Positions 1 through 10,800 of a DNA stretch of 64,000 nt are shown here, in pieces. This DNA is from Zychaea mexicana (Eukaryota > Mucoromycota > Mucoromycetes > Mucorales > Lichtheimiaceae). The DNA is taken from positions 124,001 through 188,000 of the forward strand of contig NW_026516742.1 in the NCBI RefSeq assembly GCF_025766255.1, written 5' to 3'. The notes under the pieces are model-generated. The model had not been told where the DNA came from and did no database searches. It worked only from the letters and a program-made list of their open reading frames with translations. How positions within the stretch are numbered: position 1 is the first letter of the stretch; the number at the start of each line of letters is the position of its first letter. A program made the position numbers and the translations under genes.

Positions 1-64
1 CATCTACAATATGATCTCGACAAAGGTACAGGAGGCTGCCGGCAAGTTCACCTGGGGACTATGA
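1..64 (+). CDS. 3' end of a gene entering from the left (unrecognised)
   Basis: An open frame starting at base 2 reads 20 codons, ending with the residues GKFTWGL and a TGA at 62-64. Only this tail is in the window, so no family can be named. The absence of stops in this frame and the following AT-rich, T-rich DNA typical of a 3' flank support a real terminal exon, but 20 codons is weak evidence. Confidence 0.4.
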   Translation, partial: IYNMISTKVQEAAGKFTWGL

Positions 65-3000
65 TAGGGAAATCGATGTAAATCACTTGAGACATAGCTT
101 GAAGACGACGATATAGCTAATTAGCATACACCCTAATGTTGAAGCTGTTGGAAACTGTATCGCTGAACTAGTGGTGGCTCTCCTTCTCTTGCTTTCTCTC
201 TCTCTTTCTCTCTTTCAATAGAGCTTCAAAAAGGCTGACCGCGTTCACCTTGCATGCAGAAATAACGAGCAAAAAGGTCAGTGAGCGGTTTTCTGCATCT
301 CACGATGCGCGCACCCAAGGCAAGACAAGACCTTTCTTTTGTAAAAGCTAGACTAGCTATGATATCCGCAATTGTGATGTAATAGTCGTAGCTCCCCCTT
401 CCATCTCTCCCATCTTCCCCCCCCCCAATCAGTAGTACAGCCCCTATTTCTTATCAGAGCAGTATCTATCAATAAACATTGGTTAATTACACCCGTGACA
501 ATCACATGCGATACTGCATATCAGAGCCATTCTTTTGGAAAAATCGACAGCAATCATTATCGAAGCCATCGAGCCTTCATCCGCGAGGCGCTTTACTCGA
601 CACACATCGTTCCCAGCCACGCATACTTGATAGCCATTTGGCAACTTTAAGAAAAGAAATTCTTTGCTGGTACATGCTCTGTAAGCTACTCATCAATCAT
701 ATCAGGTATCCGTTTGGGTGGCGCGTCTATTGATCGAAATTTCCCTTGAAGCTTTAAAAAGCAATGCGTCGTAATTTTAACTAACCATTACATGTTGAGA
801 CAAGGTCGACCGCCTGTCAACGTACACAACGTGCTGTTCCCCCATCAACAACTGCTTCTTGACTTGGAAATGCAGCCAGTGGCAATTTGGACAGTAGCGG
901 ATCAAAAAATACACATGACAGTACATATCTTCACATGAAAGAATCAGGCTCTTAATTGGACAGAACTATCGCAAAACCACAGTCGATATCATTTCCCAGC
1001 ACGAGCAGTCTGTATCAAACAAACCGACATCAGCGTAAACACTCATTTGAATATGCTGCCAGGTCACTGACAGGCCACAAAGGTCGCGTCGTATCGACAA
1101 TGGCGGTGTCTTAAAAAAGAATCCAGAGAGAACAATGAGCAGCATAAGGTGCACACACTTCCAGTATCGCAGTGAGCCGTGCTCATAGGCAACAGCAACC
1201 ATCACCATCTCATGCAAGTCACTGCCCTTAATGACTACGTTATGAAAGAGAAAGCCATGTGATGAGCATGCTGCGGCGGTAGGGCGGGACGTCAAAAATA
1301 AATAAAAAACCAAAGATATAAAAAACCGGTCCAGATTCTTTTTTCCTTTCCTTTCCTTTCCTTTCCCTTTCCTCTCCAACCTTTTTTTTCACACACAAAC
1401 GACTGCTTGCTCACTCTCTCATCCGGTCCCCTAGATTCCCTCACCCATCCTTCAGGGGACGCCTACGACTGCTTCTTTGGGGAGAGAAGGAGCAGGTTGG
1501 TAGGGTTGGCTATTGGCAGTGCAGTGTTGCGTTTTTTGCATATGCGAGGAATACCGGCTCCCAGAATATAGCTAGAAGGACAGCTAATAAAAACTATACG
1601 TCCACTACGCCGACTCGTTGCCTTTCCCCCACCCTGTCTTGTCCGCCTTTTTATTTTTCTTTATCGTTCATTGTCACTCTTTTTGTATCTAGGATAGAAA
1701 GTACCCGGCTACTAACAGTTCCTTTTTTACTCTTAGCTGGGGCACCCCGAAAGCCCCTGGATGGTCCCCCCTGTGAGAGTGAGCAAGCAGACACGCGTGT
1801 GTGTGAAAAACCATATTTCTCCCCAATAAGCCCGTGGGGGCAAGATTTCACCACTTTTAAGTCCTAATGACGTGTGTTTTCTTTTCAAAAGAATCGCAGT
1901 GTCATTGGGACACAATTTAAAACAAAGAAAATGATATAAAAAAGAGCAGTCGTTGTGAGTGTCGTCAGTGCTTGTGGAAAGAGACACAACCTGAATCAAC
2001 GTTGTCGAATGACAACAATTCGAAGTGAATGGCGTTGATCACACTCGATTGCCTTCCAAAGTTCGAAATTAGAAATAATAAGTGCTTTGAACAAGCGTGT
2101 CACTCTTGATCGTCCTTGATGGATGAGCTGTCCCTTTCCATTCGTTCGTTCGATCGATTATACACACATGATCGTGGAACACACCCAAGCATTTGGCCGC
2201 TCGTCGCTTTAAAACTATAAGAGCCAGCATGACATATGGTAGCACTGTAGTTTATGAGCATACATGTACACATGGATGCTCAATGTGTTTTTTGACATGC
2301 TGATATGCAGCCGTGTCATGATCGCCGCTTAAATCGTAATGTTTTACACTCGTGTCGAGTAGAATAATGCTAGGCGAAACAGCGAATTGTCCACAAAACC
2401 ATGCTTTGCTGACTGGAGCGGAAGCACCGACAATCGCTGTATGTAGGAACGACCAACAGCAACAGATAAGGTAGCATCACTGTAGAGTATAGTAGAGGCG
2501 CTCTTGTACGAAAACGTGCTAAAGAATAAAACAAGGCAAGTTTTTACTAATACGTCTTTCGAATGCCCTCCTTACGGGCACGACGCGTCCCACCTACATA
2601 TGGCATCCAATTGACTTCTTACATAGAACATACGCGCTGTGCTTCTTACGGGCACGACACCACCCATCTGCTATAATTAACACAAGAGTGTCAGCTATTA
2701 TGCTGCTCTGTGTAACATAGCATATTTATTATTAGAGCTTTTCGTGCTCCGAACATATAAGGAAATAACTTGTCGTGCCCGTATCAATTCCCAAAGATCA
2801 ATCATCCCTAGGTTGCATAATGCTTTTGATGCGACGACTTGCTCTTACTCCCTCGAAGGCTTGCTTCCCTTTTGTTCCATCATCACTTGTTGCTATCACT
2901 GAAAGCATTGTAATCGTCGAGGCGTGGGATGCACTTCTAACCAACTTTTCTCGCTACAAGAGCAAATAATATCTAATGTCGCACTCTAATAACTCCAGAT

Positions 3001-3273
3001 GATATTGCCCGCGCCATTTATCAAAGACCAGTATTTTATCGTGAAAAGCCATGATCAGCCCAGATCGTGTATAAGAAGTGAGGACCCCATTCATCTATAC
3101 TTGGTCATGCCCGGAACAGAACAATATGATGGGCTCTTGAACTTACGACCAGATGCATGAATGTTCCGCAGCATGACAGTGCTGGCCGTCGCAGAAAGAA
3201 TTTTTTAAGGAGCCAAGAGCCTTTTTGAACAGGACCCCTGATAAATTCAACCTTTCTTACAAACAACAACACT
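65..3273. other. Intergenic region without a convincing gene
   Basis: About 3.2 kb with only short open frames that lack domain similarity, splice continuity or consistent coding character. It contains pyrimidine-rich tracts (about 180-215, 1340-1385) and a 12-13 nt motif present twice direct and once inverted between 2573 and 2783, listed separately. I see no tRNA-like cloverleaf or recognisable snRNA. Confidence 0.6.
2573..2783. repeat. Direct and inverted copies of a 12-13 nt motif; possible small MITE-like element
   Basis: TACGGGCACGAC lies at 2573-2584 and again, as TACGGGCACGACA, at 2647-2659. The exact reverse complement TGTCGTGCCCGTA lies at 2771-2783. The 2647/2771 pair forms perfect 13-nt terminal inverted repeats around an AT-rich 111-nt core, giving a 137-nt unit. 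That is the shape of a small non-autonomous DNA element. I see no clear target-site duplication. Confidence 0.4.
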
Positions 3274-3925
3274 ATGACCAAAGCTGTGAGTGCGAGGAAG
3301 AATGTTCTTCTCAACAATGGTCAGCGCTACGAAATGTACAAACATTACAAAAAGTCCTTCGAATCAAGTTCAACGAAGAATTTAGAAGAATCAAACACAG
3401 AACAAGATCAGAAACAAAACGACCCAGTGTCAAAGAAGGATGGAATGACATATGGAGAATTGATCAACTGGGCGGTCGATCGGTATAAGTTGGAAAAGCG
3501 ACCCAACAAGTCAACCATTTCGAAAATGATTTCGCGTATGGATGAAGAACGAGCGTTAGGCGGTCCAGAGCGGAAGCGCGGTGCTTCTCGTATACAAAAG
3601 GGTCGCTTTCCGGTAATACACATTTTCTCTCACTTATGAACGGCTTCTTTTTTGTATCAATGAGATGAAGCACACGCACTTTTCTAAACAGGCAGACAAA
3701 TATGTATAGGAAGTGGAGGAAGCTGTGTTGGAATGGATGGATGTTAATGAAAGCAAACGTTTACCGGTTACATGGACCATGATTCTGCAAAAGGCAAACA
3801 GCGTAGCTGAACGGAGGGGTCTTGAATTTAAGGGTTCAAACGGCTGGATGGACCGCTTTATCGCTCGACATGATTTAAAAAGGCGTGTTGTGCGTACCAA
3901 CAAGGACGGCAAGCTTGTCAAGTGA
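3274..3925 (+). CDS. CENP-B/Tc5-type helix-turn-helix DNA-binding protein, two exons
   Basis: Exon 1 is 3274-3612 and exon 2 is 3710-3925, joined by a 97-nt GT-AG intron in phase 0, giving 184 residues. The first half has a psq/CENP-B N-terminal type helix-turn-helix (around GELINWAVDRY and NKSTISKMISRM). The second half has the Tc5/CENP-B second HTH, with AVLEWMD, the segment around GSNGWMDRFIARHDL and a basic end. In this family the two HTH domains normally sit in front of a DDE transposase domain of pogo/Tigger type. Here the frame stops directly after the DNA-binding half, so it is either a captured DNA-binding protein or a truncated transposase. The intron and intact frames favour a working gene. 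Expected role is nuclear, sequence-specific DNA binding; the target cannot be inferred. Confidence 0.75.
3613..3709 (+). other. Intron of the CENP-B-like gene
   Basis: Starts GTAATA and ends TATGTATAG. The exon frames on both sides join in phase 0 to give RFP-EVEEAVLEW, which restores the second HTH domain. Confidence 0.7.
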
Positions 3926-4033
3926 CGAAAGCATTCCAATTTCAAGCATATAATCTGCACTGTATCCTCCACCAAAGAAAAAGAAATGTCCCTTTTTCAT
4001 CACTTCATCAAGCTCCTCACATCCATAATCATT

Positions 4034-4036
<3 letters not shown>

Positions 4037-4068
<32 letters not shown>
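4037..4068. repeat. (TA)16 microsatellite
   Basis: Thirty-two bases of uninterrupted AT alternation in the convergent 3' intergenic space between the CENP-B-like gene and the VC0807-like gene. The rest of 3926-4544 holds no gene I can support. Confidence 0.95.
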
Positions 4069-4071
<3 letters not shown>

Positions 4072-4544
4072 CTACAACGCTCGTTTCACAGCCACATACA
4101 GCATACTTCTTCTCCATCCTTACCCCAAAATTCTTTACCCATTCATTAAGATAATAAAAAGAACATTTTATCTTATATTGTCTTCGAAGCTACGAAACGC
4201 AGATATGTAGAGCATATATCGCTACTTACTGTTGCTAAAAGAGGAGATTTGGCTACCTTCCATATCGATGGACTACAGTTATTCCACCGGGTGTACAGAA
4301 TCACAGTGTATGACGAATTGATGGCATCTAAATGAAACGGTATTCCCTATTATGAGACTTACTGCAGCAGAGCTGATATAGCATAGCTGCTGCTTGGGTC
4401 TACTTAAAGACAAAGCCAGCGACGAGGGAGAGTAAAAAATGTCAATATCATCAAGAACTAAATGTATGTAGTCTAATAGCTAGATTCTTTTAGAAAAGGA
4501 CCCATCACGACTGAAGTTGCAGTGCCTTTTTATTATATATACAT

Positions 4545-5360
4545 CTAAATATTACTATGGCTTTGTGGATCTAAGGTTTGTGGCTCTTCTTGTTTCTGGG
4601 TGAAATCATTTAATTCCCTCCACCGTTTATCAAATTGATTGAATCTTCTACGGAGTACAAAGTAACTAGCCGCACTGATGGCGCCCAATACACTGTTTAT
4701 ACTGGCTGATACAGCTGTGCCAATACCAACGATCTTATCCACATCCACGCCAGTGTAAATCATCGCAGCCCGTGAGCCAAACTCGACCAAAAGTCCAAAG
4801 CCCCACAAAAATGTCAATAGGTAACTGTATTTGCGATAATCGTGCATTTCTTGCCACATAAAGCTCGGGATTGTCAGTTCGCGTTTGGTTCCTTCTTCAT
4901 CGGTCCATTGTTGCATCGGTAGGGCAGCAAAAAGTTGTCGTCCGACAAGGTGAGTCATTGGGAAAATAGTAAACCATCGTGTTGAGAGTGGTATCAATGT
5001 AAGGAAGAACATGAGCCCGATGACGGCTGTTACAAAGGAATCTCGTAGTAGGGCGACGCGAGCATCTCCTTGAATAGCAGTGAGAACACCGGACAAGACA
5101 AAAGAAAGGACGATGATACAGCTGAGAATGTCAACCGTGCGATGCTTGATGAAAATGTAGATTGCTCGGAGACATGGTGGGATACCGGATACTATGAGTG
5201 CGATTATCTCTGATGTGAATGTTCGAAAGCTGTAGTAGATAGCCAAGGGCAGGGCCAGATTGATAAGTATGAGGATGATGACGCCTTGAAATTGATCATT
5301 TTTCAACAATCGCTTTATCTTGTTTTCTTGCTGTTTTTCATTTTGTTCTTTAGCTGTCAT
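4545..5360 (-). CDS. VC0807-like multi-pass membrane protein
   Basis: A single uninterrupted frame of 271 residues from ATG at 5360. After a charged N-terminal stretch (about 1-24) come several hydrophobic segments: about 27-45, 50-68, 75-92, 105-125, a pair around 175-200, and one around 215-235. Pro/Arg-containing loops such as SGIPPCLRAIY match what I recall of the VC0807 family, small membrane proteins of unknown function seen in bacteria and zygomycete fungi. The C-terminus is basic then polar, consistent with a cytosolic tail. Function is unknown. It is divergent from the GDA1 gene on the other strand, with about 620 bases between starts. Confidence 0.6.
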   Translation of the reverse strand: MTAKEQNEKQQENKIKRLLKNDQFQGVIILILINLALPLAIYYSFRTFTSEIIALIVSGIPPCLRAIYIFIKHRTVDILSCIIVLSFVLSGVLTAIQGDARVALLRDSFVTAVIGLMFFLTLIPLSTRWFTIFPMTHLVGRQLFAALPMQQWTDEEGTKRELTIPSFMWQEMHDYRKYSYLLTFLWGFGLLVEFGSRAAMIYTGVDVDKIVGIGTAVSASINSVLGAISAASYFVLRRRFNQFDKRWRELNDFTQKQEEPQTLDPQSHSNI

Positions 5361-5960
5361 GTATCAGATAAAAAAGAGTATATCAAAAAGAGGGAGAGAC
5401 TGAGAGGAGAAGATGAGAAGGCCCAATAGCTTGGCATTTTTTTATAACGTTCACAAACAGGTTATCATGTGGCGTTGTTGTTGTGTAGAAACGCTAAGCG
5501 AATACCCGCTTAGCTTTAATAGCATGCGCAGCATGTATCATAGAACAGGTCTCGGCTGGTTTTTCTGTATCGGGTATTAGTAAATGGCATACTCGGGCAC
5601 AAATAGACACGGTCATACGGATTATTTTTTCTTCCTTTACACGAGTTTGCGCATGATATCCTTTAAGATATCACTTGTATCAGATAGTGGCGCTGTATGT
5701 GTCTATAACTGTCAATACCCTGTGGAACAGTAAGAGTCGCTTCAGAAACCAGTGCTTATTCTGCGTAATGTAAGGTTAAGAAATCCAAAGGAGGCTTTGC
5801 TTTCTGCATGCATCGTGCATTATGCCCTATTTCAATAGATAAGTCTAAAATAGCATTGAAAATCTGCCACAGCTTTCAAAAACCCTGGAGTAACCCGAGT
5901 AACTACGACAGCACTCTTTTTTTTTTCTACCTGTCTTATTCTTCTTTCTTTTCATCATAC
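5361..5960. promoter_or_regulatory. Shared intergenic region between VC0807-like gene (-) and GDA1 (+)
   Basis: About 600 bases between two divergent genes, so it must hold both promoters. A pyrimidine-rich stretch (about 5919-5950) precedes the GDA1 start. I see no clear TATA box and no gene. Confidence 0.4.
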
Positions 5961-5978
5961 ATGCAGCTTCCTTGTTGA
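5961..5978 (+). promoter_or_regulatory. Five-codon upstream ORF just before GDA1
   Basis: ATG at 5961 opens a frame of five codons (MQLPC) ending in TGA at 5976-5978. The presumed GDA1 start ATG follows at 5981, two bases later. If the transcript begins upstream of 5961, this uORF would be met first and could damp translation. If transcription starts later it is irrelevant. Confidence 0.35.
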
Positions 5979-5980
5979 CA

Positions 5981-7625
5981 ATGATCACTACTGGAAACAA
6001 AGCACAAGAACCGAATGGACGGATAAAACGAAAACAGTATGGGCGATCCCCTTATTCTATGTTTCGAAACACGATAATAACTCAATCTAGCCATGGTGGT
6101 CTGACAGGATTACGCATCATGATTGCTTTTATTGGCATTGTCCTCGCATTCCTTGTATATTGGTACCCTGAACAGCAGCTGCTCGACATGGTTGAAACTT
6201 TACGAAGTCATGTAACAGGCAAGCAAGAAGTATGGGATGGATAGCTTTTACTTCAAAAGCACCAAAAAAAAACTGACCCGTCCGCGATAGGGCAACCGCC
6301 GTCTTGCTTGAAATATGCAATCATGATTGATGCTGGCTCGACCGGCTCTCGACTTCATGTTTATCGGTTTCGCCAGTGTGCTGCTGATGATCCAGTACAG
6401 CTCAAAGACGAAGCACTTTTTGTACAAACGATTCCAGGCTTATCCGCATACACACCTGACTTGGCGGGGCAATCCCTCGATCCTTTACTTCAACAAGCGC
6501 TTCAAGCAATTCCCAAAAACTTACGCCGAAAAACACCCATGGCTGTCAGGGCAACAGCAGGATTGCGGTTGCTGGGTCACGAGCAAAGCGAAAAAGTGCT
6601 CGACGCAGTATATGACCATATCCATGCGCGTTATCCGTTCCCTATTATTGGTGGGCGCGAGAGTGGTGTAACAATAATGGATGGCAAGGATGAAGGTAGC
6701 ATAAAGGAAATCGTTTGTTACTATCTCAATTGTAAAGCTACGGTGAAACTAACTAGGAAGTATTGATAACTACTGCTGGTTTGCAGGTGTTTATGTATGG
6801 ATCACGGTCAACTTCTTGCTGGGCCATCTGAAATCCAAAGGTGCCCCGACGGCTGCCGTGTTTGATCTCGGCGGCGCGTCCACTCAGATCGTATTTGAGC
6901 CCGACAGGATCGATCCAAAGGCCATGGTTGAAGGCGATCACCAATACACATTGACATATGACAACCATGATTACGTCTTATACCAACATTCATACTTGGG
7001 CTATGGACTCATGGAAGCACGCAAAAGAATGCACCAACGAATCCTCGAACTGGCCGATCAGGTCAAACCAGATCTTCATGTATCTCACCCTTGTTTGCCT
7101 CGCAACCTCGAATTTTCTTTCCCAAAGAATGCTCCTTCTCCAGAAGCTACGTTTATCGGCCAAGGTCTTCATGATGCTTGTACGAATATTGTCAAGGATA
7201 TTCTTAACAAGAATGCAGTGTGTCTCGCACCGCCGTGTTCCTTTGATGGAATACACCAGCCATTGATCGCTGAAGCATTTGCCCAAGGACCTATCTATAT
7301 ATTTTCCTATTTCTACGATCGTACTGTGCCTTTGGGCCTCCCAGCAAGTTTCAAGCTGCCAGAGTTGGGTCGATTAACAGAACGTGTTTGCATGGGCGAG
7401 TATTTCGAGCAACTACCGGATGGTGACTTGCGCGATGAAATGTTAGATCGCCCGGAATGGTGCCTCGACTTGTCATTTATTTATGGCTTATTATCCCATG
7501 GATACGAGATACCAGATGATCGAGAGATTAGGATGGCCAAAAAGATAGACGGTGTAGAGACTGGATGGTGTCTGGGTGCCGCAATTGCTTTACTTGATGA
7601 GGCCGGTTTGGAACAGGACGCATAG
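5981..7625 (+). CDS. GDA1: Golgi guanosine/nucleoside diphosphatase, GDA1/CD39 apyrase family
   Basis: Three exons: 5981 to 6211 or 6229, 6260-6695, and 6787-7625, giving about 501-507 residues. The product is a type II membrane protein, with a basic cytosolic start, one transmembrane segment (GLRIMIAFIGIVLAFLVYWY) and then the lumenal catalytic domain. All five apyrase conserved regions are readable: DAGSTGSRLHVY, ATAGLR, EGVYVWI (rebuilt across the second intron), DLGGASTQI and GWCLGAA. Family members hydrolyse GDP/UDP released by Golgi glycosyltransferases, so UMP/GMP can be exchanged for fresh nucleotide sugars. The Met at 5981 is the first in frame and gives a normal anchor. The first intron is very short and its donor ambiguous; the second (6696-6786) is canonical. 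Confidence 0.9.
6696..6786 (+). other. Second intron of GDA1
   Basis: Begins GTAGCA and ends TTGCAG. Removal joins GAT GAA G to GT GTT TAT, producing the invariant apyrase region 3 motif EGVYVW, which fixes both borders. Confidence 0.85.
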
Positions 7626-7877
7626 TGTTTATTTCTGTTCAACATATACACATATACTGAAGAAACATGTTCTTAGAAACATGAAAAAAGCTCTTGATAT
7701 TTTGAATATGTATATAATGAGTAGTTAAAAATATGAAAGACAGGGAATACCCTTGTTAAATAATGTATACAATCAAACTTTTTTTATAAGTGAAATGAAG
7801 GGAAAACAAAAGACTATGTGAAAGGTGGGGTATACTGTATATGAAGTAATGTGATGGAAAGAAGAAATGCAAAAGTA

Positions 7878-10800
7878 TTAGTTTTGATATGAGGGAATCC
7901 AACCTGGTTGTGCTAAAACATAGACAGAATCTGACGCTCTAAGGATTAAGGATGGTACAGGATTGGAGTAGACAAACGGAAGTTGGTTGCCAAACATGGC
8001 CGTATCAGGTGCACGAAGGAGACCCAGAGCAAGTACGCCTTGATCTAGTAAAAGGGACTCAAAAAGATGAGAGAATTTCTGACCGACAAACATGCCTGGC
8101 ACTGGTATGCTCGTGAGTCTTGAGGATGATATAGAGGAGGCATGCTGGGCATCCCACGTCGTTGTCGTAGTATGGTTGGTAGTTATATCATTATCATCAT
8201 GATGCCAAGTGCTTTCGATTTTTTGGCGTCGTCTGAGCGAGGTACTACTTCTGTTGCTGCTGTTAGAGTCTGATATGATGGAAGGCGGCATACCACTAAG
8301 TGCTTTGATAACTTTGACGATGTCCGGCTTATAGTACGACTGGCTCAATAGCACATTGCTTATAAGACTATCGGCTACAACGTCACCAGCTGCGTAAGCA
8401 GGAGTATAAAGCACATCGACTTCTTCATCGACTTGTTTTCCTTGCAATAAATGCATGAACTTGATATTGGACCGCTCCACTACATAATAACATTTACAAG
8501 TATTGGTAATATGAGTTAAAAAGAATGATAAAGGTAAATTTCTCTAGACAGATGTTCGAATGTACACAGACATTTCATTGTCTAGTTCTCTCCTTACCTA
8601 AATTCACAATGACGTAAGGAATCTTCTTACGCCGGTGTAGCAGTAAATGGATAATATGACTTGTCATGCTAGTATGCATAAGCAAAAGTAAGTGGAAATG
8701 AGAATTTATCTATTTTATGACGTTTATCTAATTCCTAAATATTGCAGAATCTTACATTGCCGCACTATCAGCGCTTGCGCCTTGCAGCTCGGGGGATTCT
8801 TTCTCGCTACAGAATGAGATCGAAACAAATTAGTTTAAATTCCCCTTTTTATCACCACACGTTGATGCTGTTTACCTCATAACAACGACTTGTTTTGCGC
8901 GCTTAATACCAGCTCGAAGAAGATCATCTGGCTGACGACAATTACCCTAGCAGAATTATCGCAATATCATACATTTAGAAAAAAGTGAATGGCCAATACA
9001 CCCGGTTTAGTTGGTAATTTTACCTCCATGATGTATACACGTGGGAAAGCACTGATCAAATCGAACGATTTAATACTCGGTAGCTCTGTGCATAAGATAA
9101 CAATATCCTGCAACTCTTCTTGTCTCAAGTGAGGTGATCTAAACATACATGTAATTAATATGATCCTTTACATAATAGTGCGTGGTTGTTGATCGTTTGA
9201 TATGGTAAAAGGGGTCATTCTTTTACCTGAGATTATAGATGAACTTGAACAGGTTGATAAATTCTTCATGCATGCATACGAGAACATGATTGTGCATCCC
9301 CACGGTTGACTGGATGATTGCGTCTACGCGTTCAGCTGGCTTGTCGAGTAAGTAGCACTTCAATGATCCTTCATTTTGGGATATACTACTATCATCATTG
9401 TCGTCGTCGTCATCGCTTTCAAGATCGTCATGGTCATCCATGCCTTCATTTTCATTATCATAGCTATCTTTGGCAAGGGATTCGCTGCTTTCATTGAAAC
9501 GACCAGATGAGAGTTTTGATATGTTTAGTGCTGCTCCTGCACCGCTGATACCAATCAATAGCGAACGACTAGATGAAGGTAGTCGAGTGATCTGATAACG
9601 TTGCTTTGGTGTAGGTGGCGATTGAAAAGAACTGGAGGATGGCGAAGGCGGGAAAGTAGAAGTCAAATTTTGCTGATAGTGGTGGTGGAGTTTTGGTTGT
9701 TCTTCATTTTGTTGATGTATCGACCTGCGATTATCTTCTTCGGGAAACACCGAGTACGCGGTACGTAATCGGACCATTTGCCATACATACAAGGGACTCT
9801 ATACGTTTTGTTACATCATCTTCAACATATGCTAATATGCTCTATCATAAACGCCATAACCAGTAGTTATAGTATAAATAAGATTCTTACCAGGTTCTCG
9901 ATGTCTTGGACTTCTTTCGAGGTTTGGGCTATATAAAAGCAAAGATCTGTTTGCTTGATGAGATGCGAATTTTGGAAGGGATTTAATATGATTTCATATT
10001 CGTCTTGTTCAGGAATATAAGTCTTAACAGCAAACAAGATGACTTGCTGCTCACTATACAAGATCTATAATTTATTACAATTCATCGTCAGCTTTTTCCC
10101 TCCTTCATAACATTATAATGTTATAATGGTCTTGTAGGTGGAGCATGATTAGATAAAACTTACCCAAGCTGCATGGCGAAAGCTAATACCGACGATGCAT
10201 GCAGCTGCTGGTGCGGTGTAAATTTCGTTGCAGGAACCGTCATCTAAGTATACGTGTTCGCAAAAAGTCCCTTCAATCAGAATGAAAATTGATCGCTTAT
10301 GTCCAATTGTCATATATCCAGTTGTAGCAGTGCCACATGCATTAATTAGGGTTTATAGAAGGCACCACCCCAAACAAGTTACGCGTTACAATACTTTACC
10401 ATATTGAGCTTCCCAGGGTAAATCATAATTGTTTAAAGGTTCTCTTTGATGAAGCAAGTTCGTTAATAGCGTTGATGCACCACGGCAACGACAATTTAAC
10501 GCCAACAAGTACTGGTTGAACTGTCGCACGCAGATCACCTCCTTGGCAACTTTCTGGTAAATAGCAGTGCTAGGTGACAGATTATAACTGTAGATGGGGA
10601 CGTCGTATCGGGCAGTATAGCAATATAACGACCATAATCGCACCGTATTATGCTCATCTTCTTTCATCGGATCCGGTGCGTTCAGATCTGCAAATAAAAA
10701 AAAGAATAATGATAATATCATTTAGAGTTAAAATACAGCAACCATACTTGCTTATTTGTTTACTCATATACATTTCAATCTCTGCACGAAACGGATCCCC

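Noticed and set aside
966..1379. 137-codon minus-strand open frame
   Set aside because: Lysine-rich start comes from a simple TTTCC repeat, no known domain, no splice partners.
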